Position numbers and translations under genes: made by a program. From Oscillospiraceae bacterium (GTDB taxonomy: Bacteria; Bacillota; Clostridia; Oscillospirales; Ruminococcaceae): a stretch of 64,000 bases of DNA. Each line of letters starts with the position of its first letter. Within the stretch, counting starts at the first letter, position 1. Under the pieces are notes generated by a model. It was not told the DNA's origin. It searched no databases and saw only the letters and a list, made by a program, of their open reading frames with translations. The stretch is from positions 1-64,000 of the forward strand of contig JAAVIC010000017.1 of assembly GCA_014799385.1 (NCBI GenBank). Direction: 5' to 3'. Shown here in pieces: positions 26,199-34,584 of the stretch.

Positions 26199-26211
26199 GG
26201 AGTAAAATCAA

Positions 26212-26679
26212 ATGGTCATAAAACCCGCTTTAATATCGGATTTGAATATAATTAGGGAAATTACCCGCGCAACTGTTTCCGAAATCTATCCGCATTACTA
26301 TTCAAATGGAGCGGTTGAGTTTTTCCTCAATCACCACAACGATAATAATATCACGAATGATATTACAAATAACCGAGTTTTCCTATGCGTGGATTGCGTG
26401 GATTCAAAACAAGCCGCGGTCGGAACGGTTACGATTAAAAACAACGAGATATGCCGTTTGTTTGTATTGCCCGCATACCAAGGAAACGGATATGGAAAAG
26501 CATTAATGGATTTCGCCGAAACAAAAATATCCGAAAAATATAACGAAATCAAACTTGCCGCTTCTCTTTCGGCTAAAACCATTTACCTTAAAAGAGGTTA
26601 TAAGGAAATCGAGTATAACACCATAAAAACAGATAACGGCGATTTCCTGTGTTATGATGTTATGGTAAAACAAGTGTAA
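26212..26679 (+). CDS. GNAT family N-acetyltransferase
   Basis: 155 residues. The acetyl-CoA loop is LPAYQGNGYGKALMDFAE near residues 87-104; the C-terminal LKRGYKEIEYNT is the usual last strand. Acceptor substrate unknown. GGAGTAAAA site 13 nt after the SUKH gene. Confidence 0.88.
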   Translation: MVIKPALISDLNIIREITRATVSEIYPHYYSNGAVEFFLNHHNDNNITNDITNNRVFLCVDCVDSKQAAVGTVTIKNNEICRLFVLPAYQGNGYGKALMDFAETKISEKYNEIKLAASLSAKTIYLKRGYKEIEYNTIKTDNGDFLCYDVMVKQV

Positions 26680-26701
26680 TACTAATTTAGGAGCGAATAC
26701 T

Positions 26702-27472
26702 ATGTCGGATTGGGATTCAAAACAATACCTGAAGTTCAAGGCGCAGCGCACGCAGCCTTCGATTGATCTGGCGGCGCGGCTTGACGGTTCTCCGAATGAG
26801 ATAATCGACCTTGGGTGCGGTCCGGGAAATTCCACGCGCGTGCTGAAAAACCGATTTCCAAACGCGCATATAATCGGCGCGGACAACAGCGAAAATATGA
26901 TTGCAAAGGCGCGCGAGGATAATCCCGATTTGGAATTTACGCTGTTGGATCTGAACGGTGATTTAAGCGCGTATTACGGCAGGTTTGATGTTGTTTTCTC
27001 CAATGCGTGCTTGAATTGGATACCGAATCATCGTGAGATTATCCCGAGAATATTCGGGCTGTTAAGGAGCGGAGGCGCACTGGCGGTGCAGATTCCGATG
27101 AACTTCGATGAGCCTGTACACCAAATTATTGCGCGGATTTCCGAAAGCGAAAAATGGCGCGATAAAATCCCCGAAAAGCGGATTTTCCATACGCTGAAAA
27201 TCCCCGAATATCACGATATTTTAAGCTCTCTTACGGACGATTTTGAAATCTGGCAGACAATTTACTGTCACCGTATGCCGAGCATTGAGAGCATTATCGA
27301 GTGGTATCGCTCCACGGGTATGCGGACATATCTCGCTTGTCTGTCCGAGGAGGACGGCGCGGAGTTCATCGCGGACGTTTCGGCGGAGCTGGAACGCGAA
27401 TATCCCAAGCAGAAAAACGGGGAGATTATTTTCAGATTCCCGAGGTTTTTCTTTATTGCCACGCACGATTAA
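26702..27472 (+). CDS. SAM methyltransferase, trans-aconitate methyltransferase-like
   Basis: 256 residues. The SAM site is EIIDLGCGPGNSTRVL (residues ~33-48) and ADNSENMI. The motif FSNACLNWIPNH and the tail (MPSIESIIEWYRSTGMRTYLACL) are as in trans-aconitate 2-methyltransferase (Tam). It would methylate a small carboxylate. Good AGGAG site. Its SAH product fits the nearby ahcY, though only by proximity. Confidence 0.85.
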   Translation: MSDWDSKQYLKFKAQRTQPSIDLAARLDGSPNEIIDLGCGPGNSTRVLKNRFPNAHIIGADNSENMIAKAREDNPDLEFTLLDLNGDLSAYYGRFDVVFSNACLNWIPNHREIIPRIFGLLRSGGALAVQIPMNFDEPVHQIIARISESEKWRDKIPEKRIFHTLKIPEYHDILSSLTDDFEIWQTIYCHRMPSIESIIEWYRSTGMRTYLACLSEEDGAEFIADVSAELEREYPKQKNGEIIFRFPRFFFIATHD

Positions 27473-27550
27473 GATAAAAATCGAGAGCGAACCAAACAAA
27501 ATACGCGCTTAAAAACGCGTTAAAATTAAATAAACTGAAAGGGGTGAAGT

Positions 27551-27664
27551 GCAAATCCGAAATGCGAGCGTCGCAATTTACGCTCTGCGTGAATTGCGAC
27601 GCTCAGGCAAGCACTCTTGAAATACCGCTATTGCGGTATTTCAAGAGTGCGCTTTCGGATTTGC
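27551..27664. repeat. Three-way-junction palindrome, element D
   Basis: Outer stem GCAAATCCGAAA/TTTCGGATTTGC is identical to element C. Both arms differ completely in sequence: GAGCGTCGCAATTTACGC/GCGTGAATTGCGACGCTC and GCACTCTTGAAATACCGC/GCGGTATTTCAAGAGTGC. It ends 7 nt before the next ATG. Confidence 0.85.
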
Positions 27665-27671
27665 TATTAAG

Positions 27672-28496
27672 ATGGTTTATGAAAAGCTGAAAAAATGCTA
27701 TGAGGCGGTGGAGAAAAAGGTGACGTTCAAGCCCTCTCTCGCGCTGATTCTCGGGAGCGGACTTGGCGACTTCTGCGACACTATGGAAGTCAAGGAAACT
27801 CTGCCGTACAGCGAGATTCCCGGATTCCCGACAAGTACGGTCGCGGGTCACAAGGGGCAGTTTGTGTTCGGATACTCAAATGGTGTTCCGATTGTCGCTA
27901 TGCAGGGCAGAGTGCATTACTACGAGGGCTACCCGGTTCAGGACGTGGTGCTCCCAACGCGGCTTATGCATATGATGGGCGCGAAAACGCTGTTCCTCAC
28001 TAACGCGGCGGGCGGTATAAATCCGTCATTCCACGCGGGGGACTTTATGCTGATTAGCGACCACATTTCTCTGTCGGTTCCCTCGCCGCTTATCGGCGCG
28101 AACATTGACGAGCTTGGAACGCGTTTCCCGGATATGAGCGAGGTTTACAGCCGCCGCTTGCGGACGATTATCGAGAATGCCGCCGCTGCGGAGGGCGTTC
28201 CGCTAAAGAGCGGAGTTTATCTCCAGACAACGGGTCCGAACTACGAAACTCCCGCGGAGATTCGCGCGTACGGGCGGCTTGGTGCGGACGCAGTGGGAAT
28301 GTCTACCGCGATTGAGGCGATGGCAGCGCGTCACTGCGGAATGGAGGTCTGCGGAATTTCGTGTATCTCCAATCTCGCGGCGGGAATCTCTTCCAATCCG
28401 CTGTCGCATAAGGAGGTTCAGGAAACCGCCGACCGCGTTGCGCCGTTGTTCAGGCGGCTGGTGGCGAGAAGTATTTCCGAAATCGCAAAGGGTTGA
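27672..28496 (+). CDS. Purine nucleoside phosphorylase
   Basis: 274 residues of the trimeric PNP class. LILGSGLGDF near residue 26, TVAGHKGQFVFG, MQGRVHYYEGY, LFLTNAAGGINPSFHAGDFMLISDHI and GPNYETPAEI are family signatures. It splits purine (deoxy)nucleosides with phosphate in salvage. ATG 27672 follows palindromic element D with no Shine-Dalgarno site. A terminator lies just after the stop. Confidence 0.95.
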   Translation: MVYEKLKKCYEAVEKKVTFKPSLALILGSGLGDFCDTMEVKETLPYSEIPGFPTSTVAGHKGQFVFGYSNGVPIVAMQGRVHYYEGYPVQDVVLPTRLMHMMGAKTLFLTNAAGGINPSFHAGDFMLISDHISLSVPSPLIGANIDELGTRFPDMSEVYSRRLRTIIENAAAAEGVPLKSGVYLQTTGPNYETPAEIRAYGRLGADAVGMSTAIEAMAARHCGMEVCGISCISNLAAGISSNPLSHKEVQETADRVAPLFRRLVARSISEIAKG

Positions 28497-28513
28497 GATA
28501 TGAAAATCCCCGT
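28470..28513 (+). repeat. 44-bp direct repeat, copy 1
   Basis: Covers the last codons of the PNP gene, its stop and the first half of its terminator. An identical 44-bp copy lies at 29372-29415. Confidence 0.9.
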
Positions 28514-28533
28514 CCGGGTGGGCGGGGATTTTT
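28503..28533 (+). terminator. Terminator of PNP gene
   Basis: AAAATCCCCG/CGGGGATTTT stem around a 10-nt loop, followed by TTTTTA. Confidence 0.8.
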
Positions 28534-28535
28534 AT

Positions 28536-29046
28536 TCAAAATGGCTTACAGTGACCGCAAGCTGTATATCCGTTACTTTTCGCACCTTGCAAATTCGTTG
28601 TTGTTGCGTAATTTTCCGGAGCGATTTTACCAACATCTCTGCAATGAAGTTTGTGAACCTTATGAGTAGAGGTGTTAAGTACATATGTAAATTTCTTTTG
28701 GGGGTGTAACAGACACTGTGGAAGATGATGTTTCCGTAGGTTTGGTTGGAGTTGTTGCTGAAACAGTCGATTGGGGTTTGGTTTCAGTTGATGTGGACGT
28801 TTCCGCTTCGGATTCACTAGGAGCAGGTTCGGGCACATCAAGAGATTGTATTTCCGACTCAGTAGAAGAAATAATATTGTTCTTACTACTGTTAAAAACC
28901 GAATCAGTTGTTGTACTTATTGATGTATTACTATTATTTGGTAAGTTGGTTTTATTTGAATCCTTGTCGGTCAAAGTCCCTATTCCGCCTAACAACAAAA
29001 CTCCACTTATGGTAGATACAAGTATTGTTTTTCCTTTTTTAGCCAT
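28536..29046 (-). pseudogene. Exported Ser/Thr-rich protein with Cys/His domain, frameshifted
   Basis: Starts at ATG 29046 behind GGAGGAG with MAKKGKTILVSTISGVLLLGG, a signal or membrane anchor. About 80 Ser/Thr/Pro/Glu-rich linker residues follow. In another frame the gene continues to 28536 with YVLNTSTHKVHKLHC...GYTACGHCKPF, a small Cys/His domain often found at C-termini of secreted nuclease-like proteins. Removing one base from the G5 run at 28700-28704 joins both halves. It is a natural pseudogene, a phase-variable tract, a +1 frameshift site, or a sequencing error. Confidence 0.75.
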
Positions 29047-29087
29047 TTTTCTCCTCCGCAGCTTTTCGCTTTTCCCATAAATTAAAA

Positions 29088-29111
29088 AGTGCGCAGCCGA
29101 AGCTGCGCACT
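29088..29111. repeat. 10-bp hairpin with CGAA loop
   Basis: AGTGCGCAGC/GCTGCGCACT. It lies just upstream of the frameshifted gene on the minus strand. Confidence 0.55.
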
Positions 29112-29134
29112 GAAACACGCTAAGCTCCGATTGC

Positions 29135-29239
29135 TGCTACACAAATTCGACACTTCTGAAAAGCATACGAAATAAAGCCTGCGCATTTGCCAATGACAAT
29201 GCTGCATGTTTATCAAAAGTCATATGAATTTGTGTAGCA
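29135..29239. repeat. 105-bp unit with 14-bp terminal inverted repeats
   Basis: TGCTACACAAATTC and GAATTTGTGTAGCA are perfectly complementary. MITE-like; no gene inside. Confidence 0.55.
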
Positions 29240-29371
29240 CCTTAATTATAACAGATTTTCCCCTGCTTGTCAATAGTTTTATCAAAATTTTCTAAAACTC
29301 CTTGACCTAATCGCTGATATGCGGAGATTTTGTCGCTTTTGGCAAGGCAAATTTTTTCACCCCCTTGACGG

Positions 29372-29415
29372 AGTATTTCCGAAATCGCAAAGGGTTGAGA
29401 TATGAAAATCCCCGT
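29372..29415 (+). repeat. 44-bp direct repeat, copy 2
   Basis: Identical to 28470-28513 but outside any gene; it duplicates the PNP 3' end and half its terminator. A separate hairpin (AAACGGTGAA/TTCACCGTTT) follows. Confidence 0.9.
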
Positions 29416-29555
29416 TCTATAACTAAAACGGTGAACATTTCATTCACCGTTTCGGTTCATACTACTTCTTTATCAAACTGCAGACTCTGTCTACAGTTTA
29501 ATTCCGCCGTGCTATGCACGGCGGTGGCGGTGAAGCCGCCAAGAAAGATAGTTCA

Positions 29556-29645
29556 ATACTAATTGTGTCAAAATCTTTGATTTTGACTGCCGCCGTTAGG
29601 CGGCATCAATCAATTGACTTTTGCCCATTGATTGACAATTAGTAT
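29556..29645. repeat. Multi-arm palindromic element
   Basis: Ends ATACTAATTGTGTCAA and TTGACAATTAGTAT pair with a 2-nt bulge. Inside are the arms TCAAAATC/GATTTTGA, GCCGCC/GGCGGC and CAATCA/TGATTG. It lies just beyond the 3' end of the ABC-F gene and may also end its transcription. The remainder of 29047-29670 holds only hairpins. Confidence 0.65.
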
Positions 29646-29670
29646 AATATCGTTATGCCCTAAACTTGCT

Positions 29671-31146
29671 TCACAAATAAATCTGTTTTGTCGCAACTTG
29701 TTCACAGAAACGTTTATCATGCTCCACAAACAGCAGTGTTGCTTCGGAAGCTTTCAACAGTTCTTCGATTTGTATTCTTGACAGCACATCAATATAGTTC
29801 AGCGGTTCGTCCCAAATATAGATATGGGACTGTTCCGATAAACTTCTTGCAAGCATTACTTTTTTCTTTTGACCTTGACTGTAGCTTTCAATTGGACGAG
29901 AAAAAAGCTCCCGTGAAAAGTCCAACTTCCGCAGAATTGCTTTAAACAGCGTCTTGTCCACTCGATATTTTTCGGCGTAGCCGTCAAGATCGCCAAATAA
30001 ACCGTCCGTAGATTGACAGACATATGATATTTTCAAATTGGCGGCTTTTGTTATTGTTCCGCTATGATCTTCAAGCTCGCCCATGATCAGCTTGATAAGG
30101 CTTGTTTTGCCGCTTCCGTTTTGTCCGCAAACCGCGATACGGTCTCCTTGAAAGATCGTAAAGCTTATATTGTTGAAAACAGTCTTGCCGGCATAGCTTA
30201 GCGAAACATTTTGAAAGGTTATAAGCTTGGAGCTGTGATACTTCAAAGGCAACAGCTTCAGTGGCGGCGCTTTGTCAATGTTTTGTAAAAGCCTGTTCTT
30301 TTCCAAAATGTCTTTCTCAATGCGGCTCTCCATAGTTTTTGCGCGCTTCATTAATTTTGCGGCTTTGTGACCGATATATCCCCTATCGGGTCTCAACCCG
30401 GAATTTCTTGTGCCGAATTTGCCGCTTTCTGTTTTGTCCGACCAAGAGGAAACGTTTTTTGCTGTTTGCTCCAATTGATTGATCTCCTTTTTCAACCGTT
30501 CGTTTTGATCTTGCTCAAACTGTTCCTGACGTTCACGGTTTTCATTCCATGAACTGAAATTTCCCTTTTGAACTTCAATATTCATTTTGTTGATAGCCAG
30601 AATATGGTCGATACAGGAGTCAAGAAAATCCCGGTCGTGAGAAACAAGGATAAATCTCGATTTTCTTTTCAAGTAAGCCGCAAGAACCTCTCTAGCGTGA
30701 GTGTCAAGATGATTTGTAGGCTCATCGATCAACAGAAAGCTGTTTTCCCGTAGAAACATTCCCGCGATAAGCGCTTTAGTCTGTTCTCCATTAGAAAGTG
30801 TATCGAAAGGACGATACAAAAGTTCATCGTCCGCTTCAAGAAGACTAAGTTCGCGCCGTATCTGCCAATCCTCCGCTTGCGGCGATATATTGCGAATAAC
30901 GTCAATTGTGAAATACAAGTTGTTGGGGGCATACGGAAAATATTCGAAATCTACCGATGATACAATTTTTCCAGTATATTCCAATCCCCCCATAAGCAGC
31001 TTGAGCAGAGTTGTTTTTCCTCGACCGTTGCGTCCGGTTAAACCGAGTTTCCACACCGTATCGATTTGCAAGTTTACATTTTCAAAAACCTTTTCAATGC
31101 TCCCGTCATAACCGAATGAAAGGTTCCGAATATTGATAAGTGACAT
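29671..31146 (-). CDS. ABC-F ribosomal protection protein, Lsa-type
   Basis: 491 residues, two ABC domains and no membrane part. Domain 1: Walker A GRNGRGKTT, signature LSNGEQ, Walker B LLIDEPTNHLD. Domain 2: Walker A GQNGSGKTS, signature YSQGQKKK, Walker B IWDEPLNYID. The linker (residues ~190-290) includes SSWSDKTESGKFG, typical of Lsa/Vga-type proteins that displace lincosamides, pleuromutilins or streptogramin A from the ribosome. ATG 31146 follows GGAGGG. The frame stays open upstream to 31248. A leader with short peptide and terminator suggests induction by attenuation. Confidence 0.88.
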   Translation of the reverse strand: MSLINIRNLSFGYDGSIEKVFENVNLQIDTVWKLGLTGRNGRGKTTLLKLLMGGLEYTGKIVSSVDFEYFPYAPNNLYFTIDVIRNISPQAEDWQIRRELSLLEADDELLYRPFDTLSNGEQTKALIAGMFLRENSFLLIDEPTNHLDTHAREVLAAYLKRKSRFILVSHDRDFLDSCIDHILAINKMNIEVQKGNFSSWNENRERQEQFEQDQNERLKKEINQLEQTAKNVSSWSDKTESGKFGTRNSGLRPDRGYIGHKAAKLMKRAKTMESRIEKDILEKNRLLQNIDKAPPLKLLPLKYHSSKLITFQNVSLSYAGKTVFNNISFTIFQGDRIAVCGQNGSGKTSLIKLIMGELEDHSGTITKAANLKISYVCQSTDGLFGDLDGYAEKYRVDKTLFKAILRKLDFSRELFSRPIESYSQGQKKKVMLARSLSEQSHIYIWDEPLNYIDVLSRIQIEELLKASEATLLFVEHDKRFCEQVATKQIYL

Positions 31147-31160
31147 ATACATCCCTCCGT

Positions 31161-31206
31161 GTTCGATAAAAAATAAAAGACCGCAGAAATGATCCGCAGT
31201 CTTCCG
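31161..31206 (-). terminator. Attenuator hairpin before ABC-F gene
   Basis: On the minus strand AAGACTGC and GCGGTCTT form an 8-bp stem with one G-U, followed by TTTTATTTTTTA and then the ABC-F ribosome site. Transcription would stop here unless an alternative fold forms. Confidence 0.7.
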
Positions 31207-31358
31207 AACACAGAGATACGCCCATAGAAAATGGAACGCGCCGCTCATGGCTGAGCGTTATAATTCGAGAAAGTGCGAACATTCCTGCCCACATATCAAC
31301 ACACGGCAAACAGCACAGGTATAGATCCTGTGCAACCCATTTAGTGATATGCAAAAAT

Positions 31359-31379
31359 TTAGCAAGAAACTGTGCGCAT
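31359..31379 (-). CDS. Leader peptide MRTVSC
   Basis: Six codons (Met-Arg-Thr-Val-Ser-Cys-stop) preceded by GAGGTGGAAAG, starting ~35 nt after the -10 box. Short leader peptides of this kind control ABC-F and erm genes by ribosome stalling. A GCACAGG/CCTGTGC hairpin lies just downstream. The role is inferred from position. Confidence 0.6.
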   Translation of the reverse strand: MRTVSC

Positions 31380-31411
31380 CTTTCCACCTCAAATCTTTTT
31401 ATTGTTTTTTT

Positions 31412-31440
31412 ATTATAACACAAGTCGGATATTTTGTCAA
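31412..31440 (-). promoter_or_regulatory. Promoter of ABC-F leader
   Basis: Minus strand TTGACA, 17-bp spacer, TATAAT. The transcript would carry a ~265-nt leader. Between here and 31612 nothing else is recognised. Confidence 0.85.
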
Positions 31441-31612
31441 GTAGTTATTTTAATTTGGTGTCAACTTTTTTATAATTGAAGCGCGATAAAGAACATTTTA
31501 AATCGTTACAGACAAACGGTATGATTATGCACAATTTTACATCTAACAAAAGTAAAGATGTAATCAAAGATTTTCACTTGTCAAGGGTGTTACAAATTTT
31601 TTCAAAAACCCC

Positions 31613-31641
31613 TTGACAAAGGTCTTTTTTTGTGGTATAAT
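31613..31641 (+). promoter_or_regulatory. Promoter of ylxM-ffh operon
   Basis: TTGACA (31613-31618), 17 bp, TATAAT (31636-31641). Confidence 0.85.
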
Positions 31642-31692
31642 GTTTATTGTTGGTGTAAAGGGAATTTACATTACACTCCCGAAAGGCGCTTT

Positions 31693-32028
31693 ATGAACGA
31701 TAATATTGTACTACTGCTTGATTTTTACGGGGAGCTTCTCCCGAAAAGTCAACAAACCGCGCTCGATTTGCGGCTTAACTCGGATCTGTCGCTCGGCGAA
31801 ATAGCCGAGGAAATGGGCGGAATCTCGCGGCAATCGGTGAACGATTTCCTTAAAAAGGGAAAACAACGGCTTATCGAGCTGGAGGAAGTCCTCGGAAACG
31901 CAAAGAGGTTTCTGGAGATTTCGGGCGAGCTTGATGATATAAAGTCCGCGCTCGCGGAACTGCCGGAGGAACACTCCGAGCGGCTGACACAGGCGGTTGA
32001 GCGTATTCGGGGAATTTTAAGAAACTAA
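31693..32028 (+). CDS. ylxM: YlxM-type HTH protein of SRP operon
   Basis: 111 residues with sigma-70 region-4-like helix-turn-helix (DLSLGEIAEEMGGISRQSVNDFLKKGKQRL). YlxM binds components of the signal recognition particle in Firmicutes and is encoded before ffh, as here. ATG 31693 has GAAAGGCG and lies ~50 nt past the promoter. Confidence 0.9.
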   Translation: MNDNIVLLLDFYGELLPKSQQTALDLRLNSDLSLGEIAEEMGGISRQSVNDFLKKGKQRLIELEEVLGNAKRFLEISGELDDIKSALAELPEEHSERLTQAVERIRGILRN

Positions 32029-32045
32029 CACAGGGGGCTTTGGCT

Positions 32046-33392
32046 ATGGCTTTTGAGGGGCTTTCACAGAAATTAAATAACGTTTTCGCGAAGCTGAAGG
32101 GTCACGGAAAGCTCTCCGAAAAGGACATCAAGGACGCTATGCGCGAGGTGCGTATGGCACTGCTTGACGCGGACGTGAGCTTTAAGGTCGCGAAGGATTT
32201 CGTCAATCGCGTAAGCGAAAAGGCTCTCGGGGCGCAGGTTCTCGAAAGTCTGACTCCCGCACAGCAGGTTATAGATATTGTTCACCAAGAGCTTATCGAG
32301 CTGATGGGAAATACCACCGCAAGACTGGATTTTCCGTCAAAGCCGCCGTGCGTTATTATGATGTGCGGACTTCAGGGCGCGGGTAAAACCACGCACTGCG
32401 CGAAACTCGCGAAGTGGCTCGAAGGACAGAACCGCAGACCGCTGTTGGTTGCGTGCGACGTTTACCGTCCTGCGGCTATCGAGCAACTCCACGTTGTCGG
32501 TGAAAAGGTCGGCGCGCACGTGTTTGACGAGGGTCAGGGGAATCCCGTGGAGATCGCTCAGCACGGTATCAAATACGCAAAAGACCACGGGTTCGATACG
32601 GTTTTGTTGGATACGGCGGGACGTCTGCATATCGATGAAACGCTTATGCAGGAGCTGCGAGACATCAAGTCCACCACACAGCCGAACGAGATTTTGCTTG
32701 TTGTGGACTCCATGACGGGTCAGGACGCAGTGAACGTTGCCGAGAGCTTTAACGGCGCGCTGGACATTACGGGCGTGGTGCTCACCAAGCTGGACGGCGA
32801 CACGCGCGGCGGCGCGGCTTTGACGGTGCTTGAAATCACGGGAAAGCCAATCAAGTTCGCGGGCATCGGTGAAAAGCCCGAAGACCTTGAGCCGTTCCAC
32901 CCGGACAGAATGGCAAGCCGAATCCTCGGAATGGGCGATGTGCTGACGCTGATTGACAAGGCGAAAGCGAATATTGATGAGAAAGAAGCCGAAAAGGCGG
33001 TCAAGAAGCTGCAAGAGAACAAGTTCGACCTCAACGATTTGTACGCGCAGTTTGAGCAGATCGAGAAGATGGGCAATGTTCGTTCGCTGCTGAATATGAT
33101 TCCCGGTGTTGCGGGGAAAATCAAGGACGAGGACATTGACGACAAAAAATTGCCGCACACCAAGGCGATAATCACGTCAATGACCAAGCGCGAGCGCGAA
33201 AAGCCGTCCATAATTGACGGAAAGCGCAAACGCCGAATCGCGGCGGGTTCGGGGACTTCCGTGGAGGAGGTAAACCAACTGCTGCGGCAATTCGAGCAGA
33301 TGCAGAAGTTTATGAAGCAGATGGGCTTCGGCGGCGGCAAGAAAAGACGTTTCCCGAAATTTCCGGGAATGGGCGGTTTTCCGGGAATGTGA
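32046..33392 (+). CDS. ffh: Signal recognition particle protein Ffh
   Basis: 448 residues. N domain; G domain with P-loop GLQGAGKTTHCAKLA, DVYRPAAIEQL, DTAGRLHID and TKLDGDTRGGAAL; and M domain with Met-rich C-terminus (QFEQMQKFMKQMGFGG). It binds signal sequences and 4.5S RNA and delivers nascent chains to FtsY. ATG 32046 is chosen, as it is spaced correctly from GGGGG; an in-frame TTG at 32040 is too close. Confidence 0.97.
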   Translation: MAFEGLSQKLNNVFAKLKGHGKLSEKDIKDAMREVRMALLDADVSFKVAKDFVNRVSEKALGAQVLESLTPAQQVIDIVHQELIELMGNTTARLDFPSKPPCVIMMCGLQGAGKTTHCAKLAKWLEGQNRRPLLVACDVYRPAAIEQLHVVGEKVGAHVFDEGQGNPVEIAQHGIKYAKDHGFDTVLLDTAGRLHIDETLMQELRDIKSTTQPNEILLVVDSMTGQDAVNVAESFNGALDITGVVLTKLDGDTRGGAALTVLEITGKPIKFAGIGEKPEDLEPFHPDRMASRILGMGDVLTLIDKAKANIDEKEAEKAVKKLQENKFDLNDLYAQFEQIEKMGNVRSLLNMIPGVAGKIKDEDIDDKKLPHTKAIITSMTKREREKPSIIDGKRKRRIAAGSGTSVEEVNQLLRQFEQMQKFMKQMGFGGGKKRRFPKFPGMGGFPGM

Positions 33393-33413
33393 ATACTTTG
33401 AGGAGGGCTGAAA

Positions 33414-33623
33414 ATGCCAAGCGAAATCAAGGCGACAATTGTAATGGCGGCAATCGGTATTCTTATCATATTGATTGGAGTTCTGCTGATGTTCTTTACG
33501 CTCGCGAACTTGGGCTGGGTAAGACTTCTGCGTCCGTCCTCGCGAATCAAGCACGGAATTTTGTCCGCGTTTGTGCTGATTGTCGGGATTCTGTTTGTTT
33601 TGTTTAATTTTTTACCCGATTAA
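33414..33623 (+). CDS. Small two-span membrane protein 1
   Basis: 69 residues with two hydrophobic segments (residues ~9-30 and ~48-66) joined by a basic loop (RLLRPSSRIKHG). Similar in layout to the next gene (shared GVLLM.F), so probably paralogous. GAGGAGG site. Unknown function; position between ffh and rpsP. Confidence 0.7.
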   Translation: MPSEIKATIVMAAIGILIILIGVLLMFFTLANLGWVRLLRPSSRIKHGILSAFVLIVGILFVLFNFLPD

Positions 33624-33676
33624 ACATTTGATGAATATGGTCGGATTCTGACAACATTCAAGGGGAATTTGATTTA

Positions 33677-33880
33677 ATGGGCGATATAGCGTCAACCGTT
33701 ATAATGGTTATCGTCGGAGCGGCGATTTTTGCGTATGGGGTTCTGCTGATGATTTTCGCAATCATGGGCAAGGGTTTTGCAAAGAAGCTCGATTCCGCTC
33801 ACAGGGCAAGGCTCGGTTTTTCGGCGGTGATGACTATGATTATCGGGCTTTGGCTTGTGGCAATGAATTTTACCGAATAA
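33677..33880 (+). CDS. Small two-span membrane protein 2
   Basis: 67 residues, spans at ~8-30 and ~46-64, loop GKGFAKKLDSAHRARLG. Paralog-like neighbour of the preceding gene. AAGGGGA site. Confidence 0.7.
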   Translation: MGDIASTVIMVIVGAAIFAYGVLLMIFAIMGKGFAKKLDSAHRARLGFSAVMTMIIGLWLVAMNFTE

Positions 33881-33932
33881 AACAAGTGTTTGCTTGTTTT
33901 TATATAATTAAAACCGAAAGGAGAAAAATAAT

Positions 33933-34160
33933 ATGGCAGTTAAGATCAGACTCAGAAGAATGGGTGCGAAGAAAGCTCCGTTCTATCGTGTTGTTGTTGC
34001 TGACTCGCGTTTCCCGCGTGACGGTCGCTTTATCGAGGAAATCGGTTACTATGACCCCACCAAGGAGCCTGCGGTTGTCAACATCGACAAGGATAAGGCT
34101 AACGAGTGGATCAAAAAGGGCGCACAGCCTACCGACACCGTTAAAAGACTGTTAAAGTAA
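33933..34160 (+). CDS. rpsP: Ribosomal protein bS16
   Basis: 75 residues, [26 protein letters not shown] is the family N-terminus. Small-subunit assembly protein. AAAGGAG site. The usual downstream rimM-trmD-rplS genes are not present after khpA here. Confidence 0.97.
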   Translation: MAVKIRLRRMGAKKAPFYRVVVADSRFPRDGRFIEEIGYYDPTKEPAVVNIDKDKANEWIKKGAQPTDTVKRLLK

Positions 34161-34280
34161 ACTGGTTATTTAGCTAAGGTATTTTAATTCATCGCAACCT
34201 TCGGCGTTTCCGCTCATCGAGGATTCGCCACAGCAAATTTACCACGCATTTAACCTCTATTTCTATTGGAGGGAAAACCT

Positions 34281-34517
34281 ATGATGAAAGAACTTCTTAT
34301 AACCATCGCCTCAGCTTTAGTTGAGGACAAAACAGCCGTTGATGTAACCGTTGACGAGCCCAATGAGGAGGGCGTTGTAGTTTACCATCTGCACGTAGGA
34401 CCCGAGGATATGGGACGCGTTATCGGCAAGCAAGGCAGAATCGCGAAAGCGATCAGAACAGTTATGCGTGCGGGCGCTGTTCGTGTAAACGAGAAGATCT
34501 CAGTAGAGATCGACTGA
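34281..34517 (+). CDS. khpA: KH-domain RNA-binding protein KhpA
   Basis: 78 residues, single KH domain with the GxxG-type loop VIGKQGRIAKAIRTVMRA. It binds RNA with KhpB/Jag and affects cell division and sRNA function in Firmicutes. Directly after rpsP, the conserved order. GGAGGG site; ATG at 34281 or 34284. Confidence 0.93.
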   Translation: MMKELLITIASALVEDKTAVDVTVDEPNEEGVVVYHLHVGPEDMGRVIGKQGRIAKAIRTVMRAGAVRVNEKISVEID

Positions 34518-34528
34518 TTCACAAAATT

Positions 34529-34561
34529 ATCCGCCGTGGAGATTCCACGGCGGATTTTTTT
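34529..34561 (+). terminator. Terminator after khpA
   Basis: ATCCGCCGTGG/CCACGGCGGAT stem, loop AGATT, then seven T. Ends the SRP-ribosomal operon. Confidence 0.88.
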
Positions 34562-34584
34562 GTCTTCATCTTGATATCGCACAT

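Noticed and set aside
32337-33158. Minus-strand open frame opposite ffh
   Set aside because: Shadow of the ffh reading frame.
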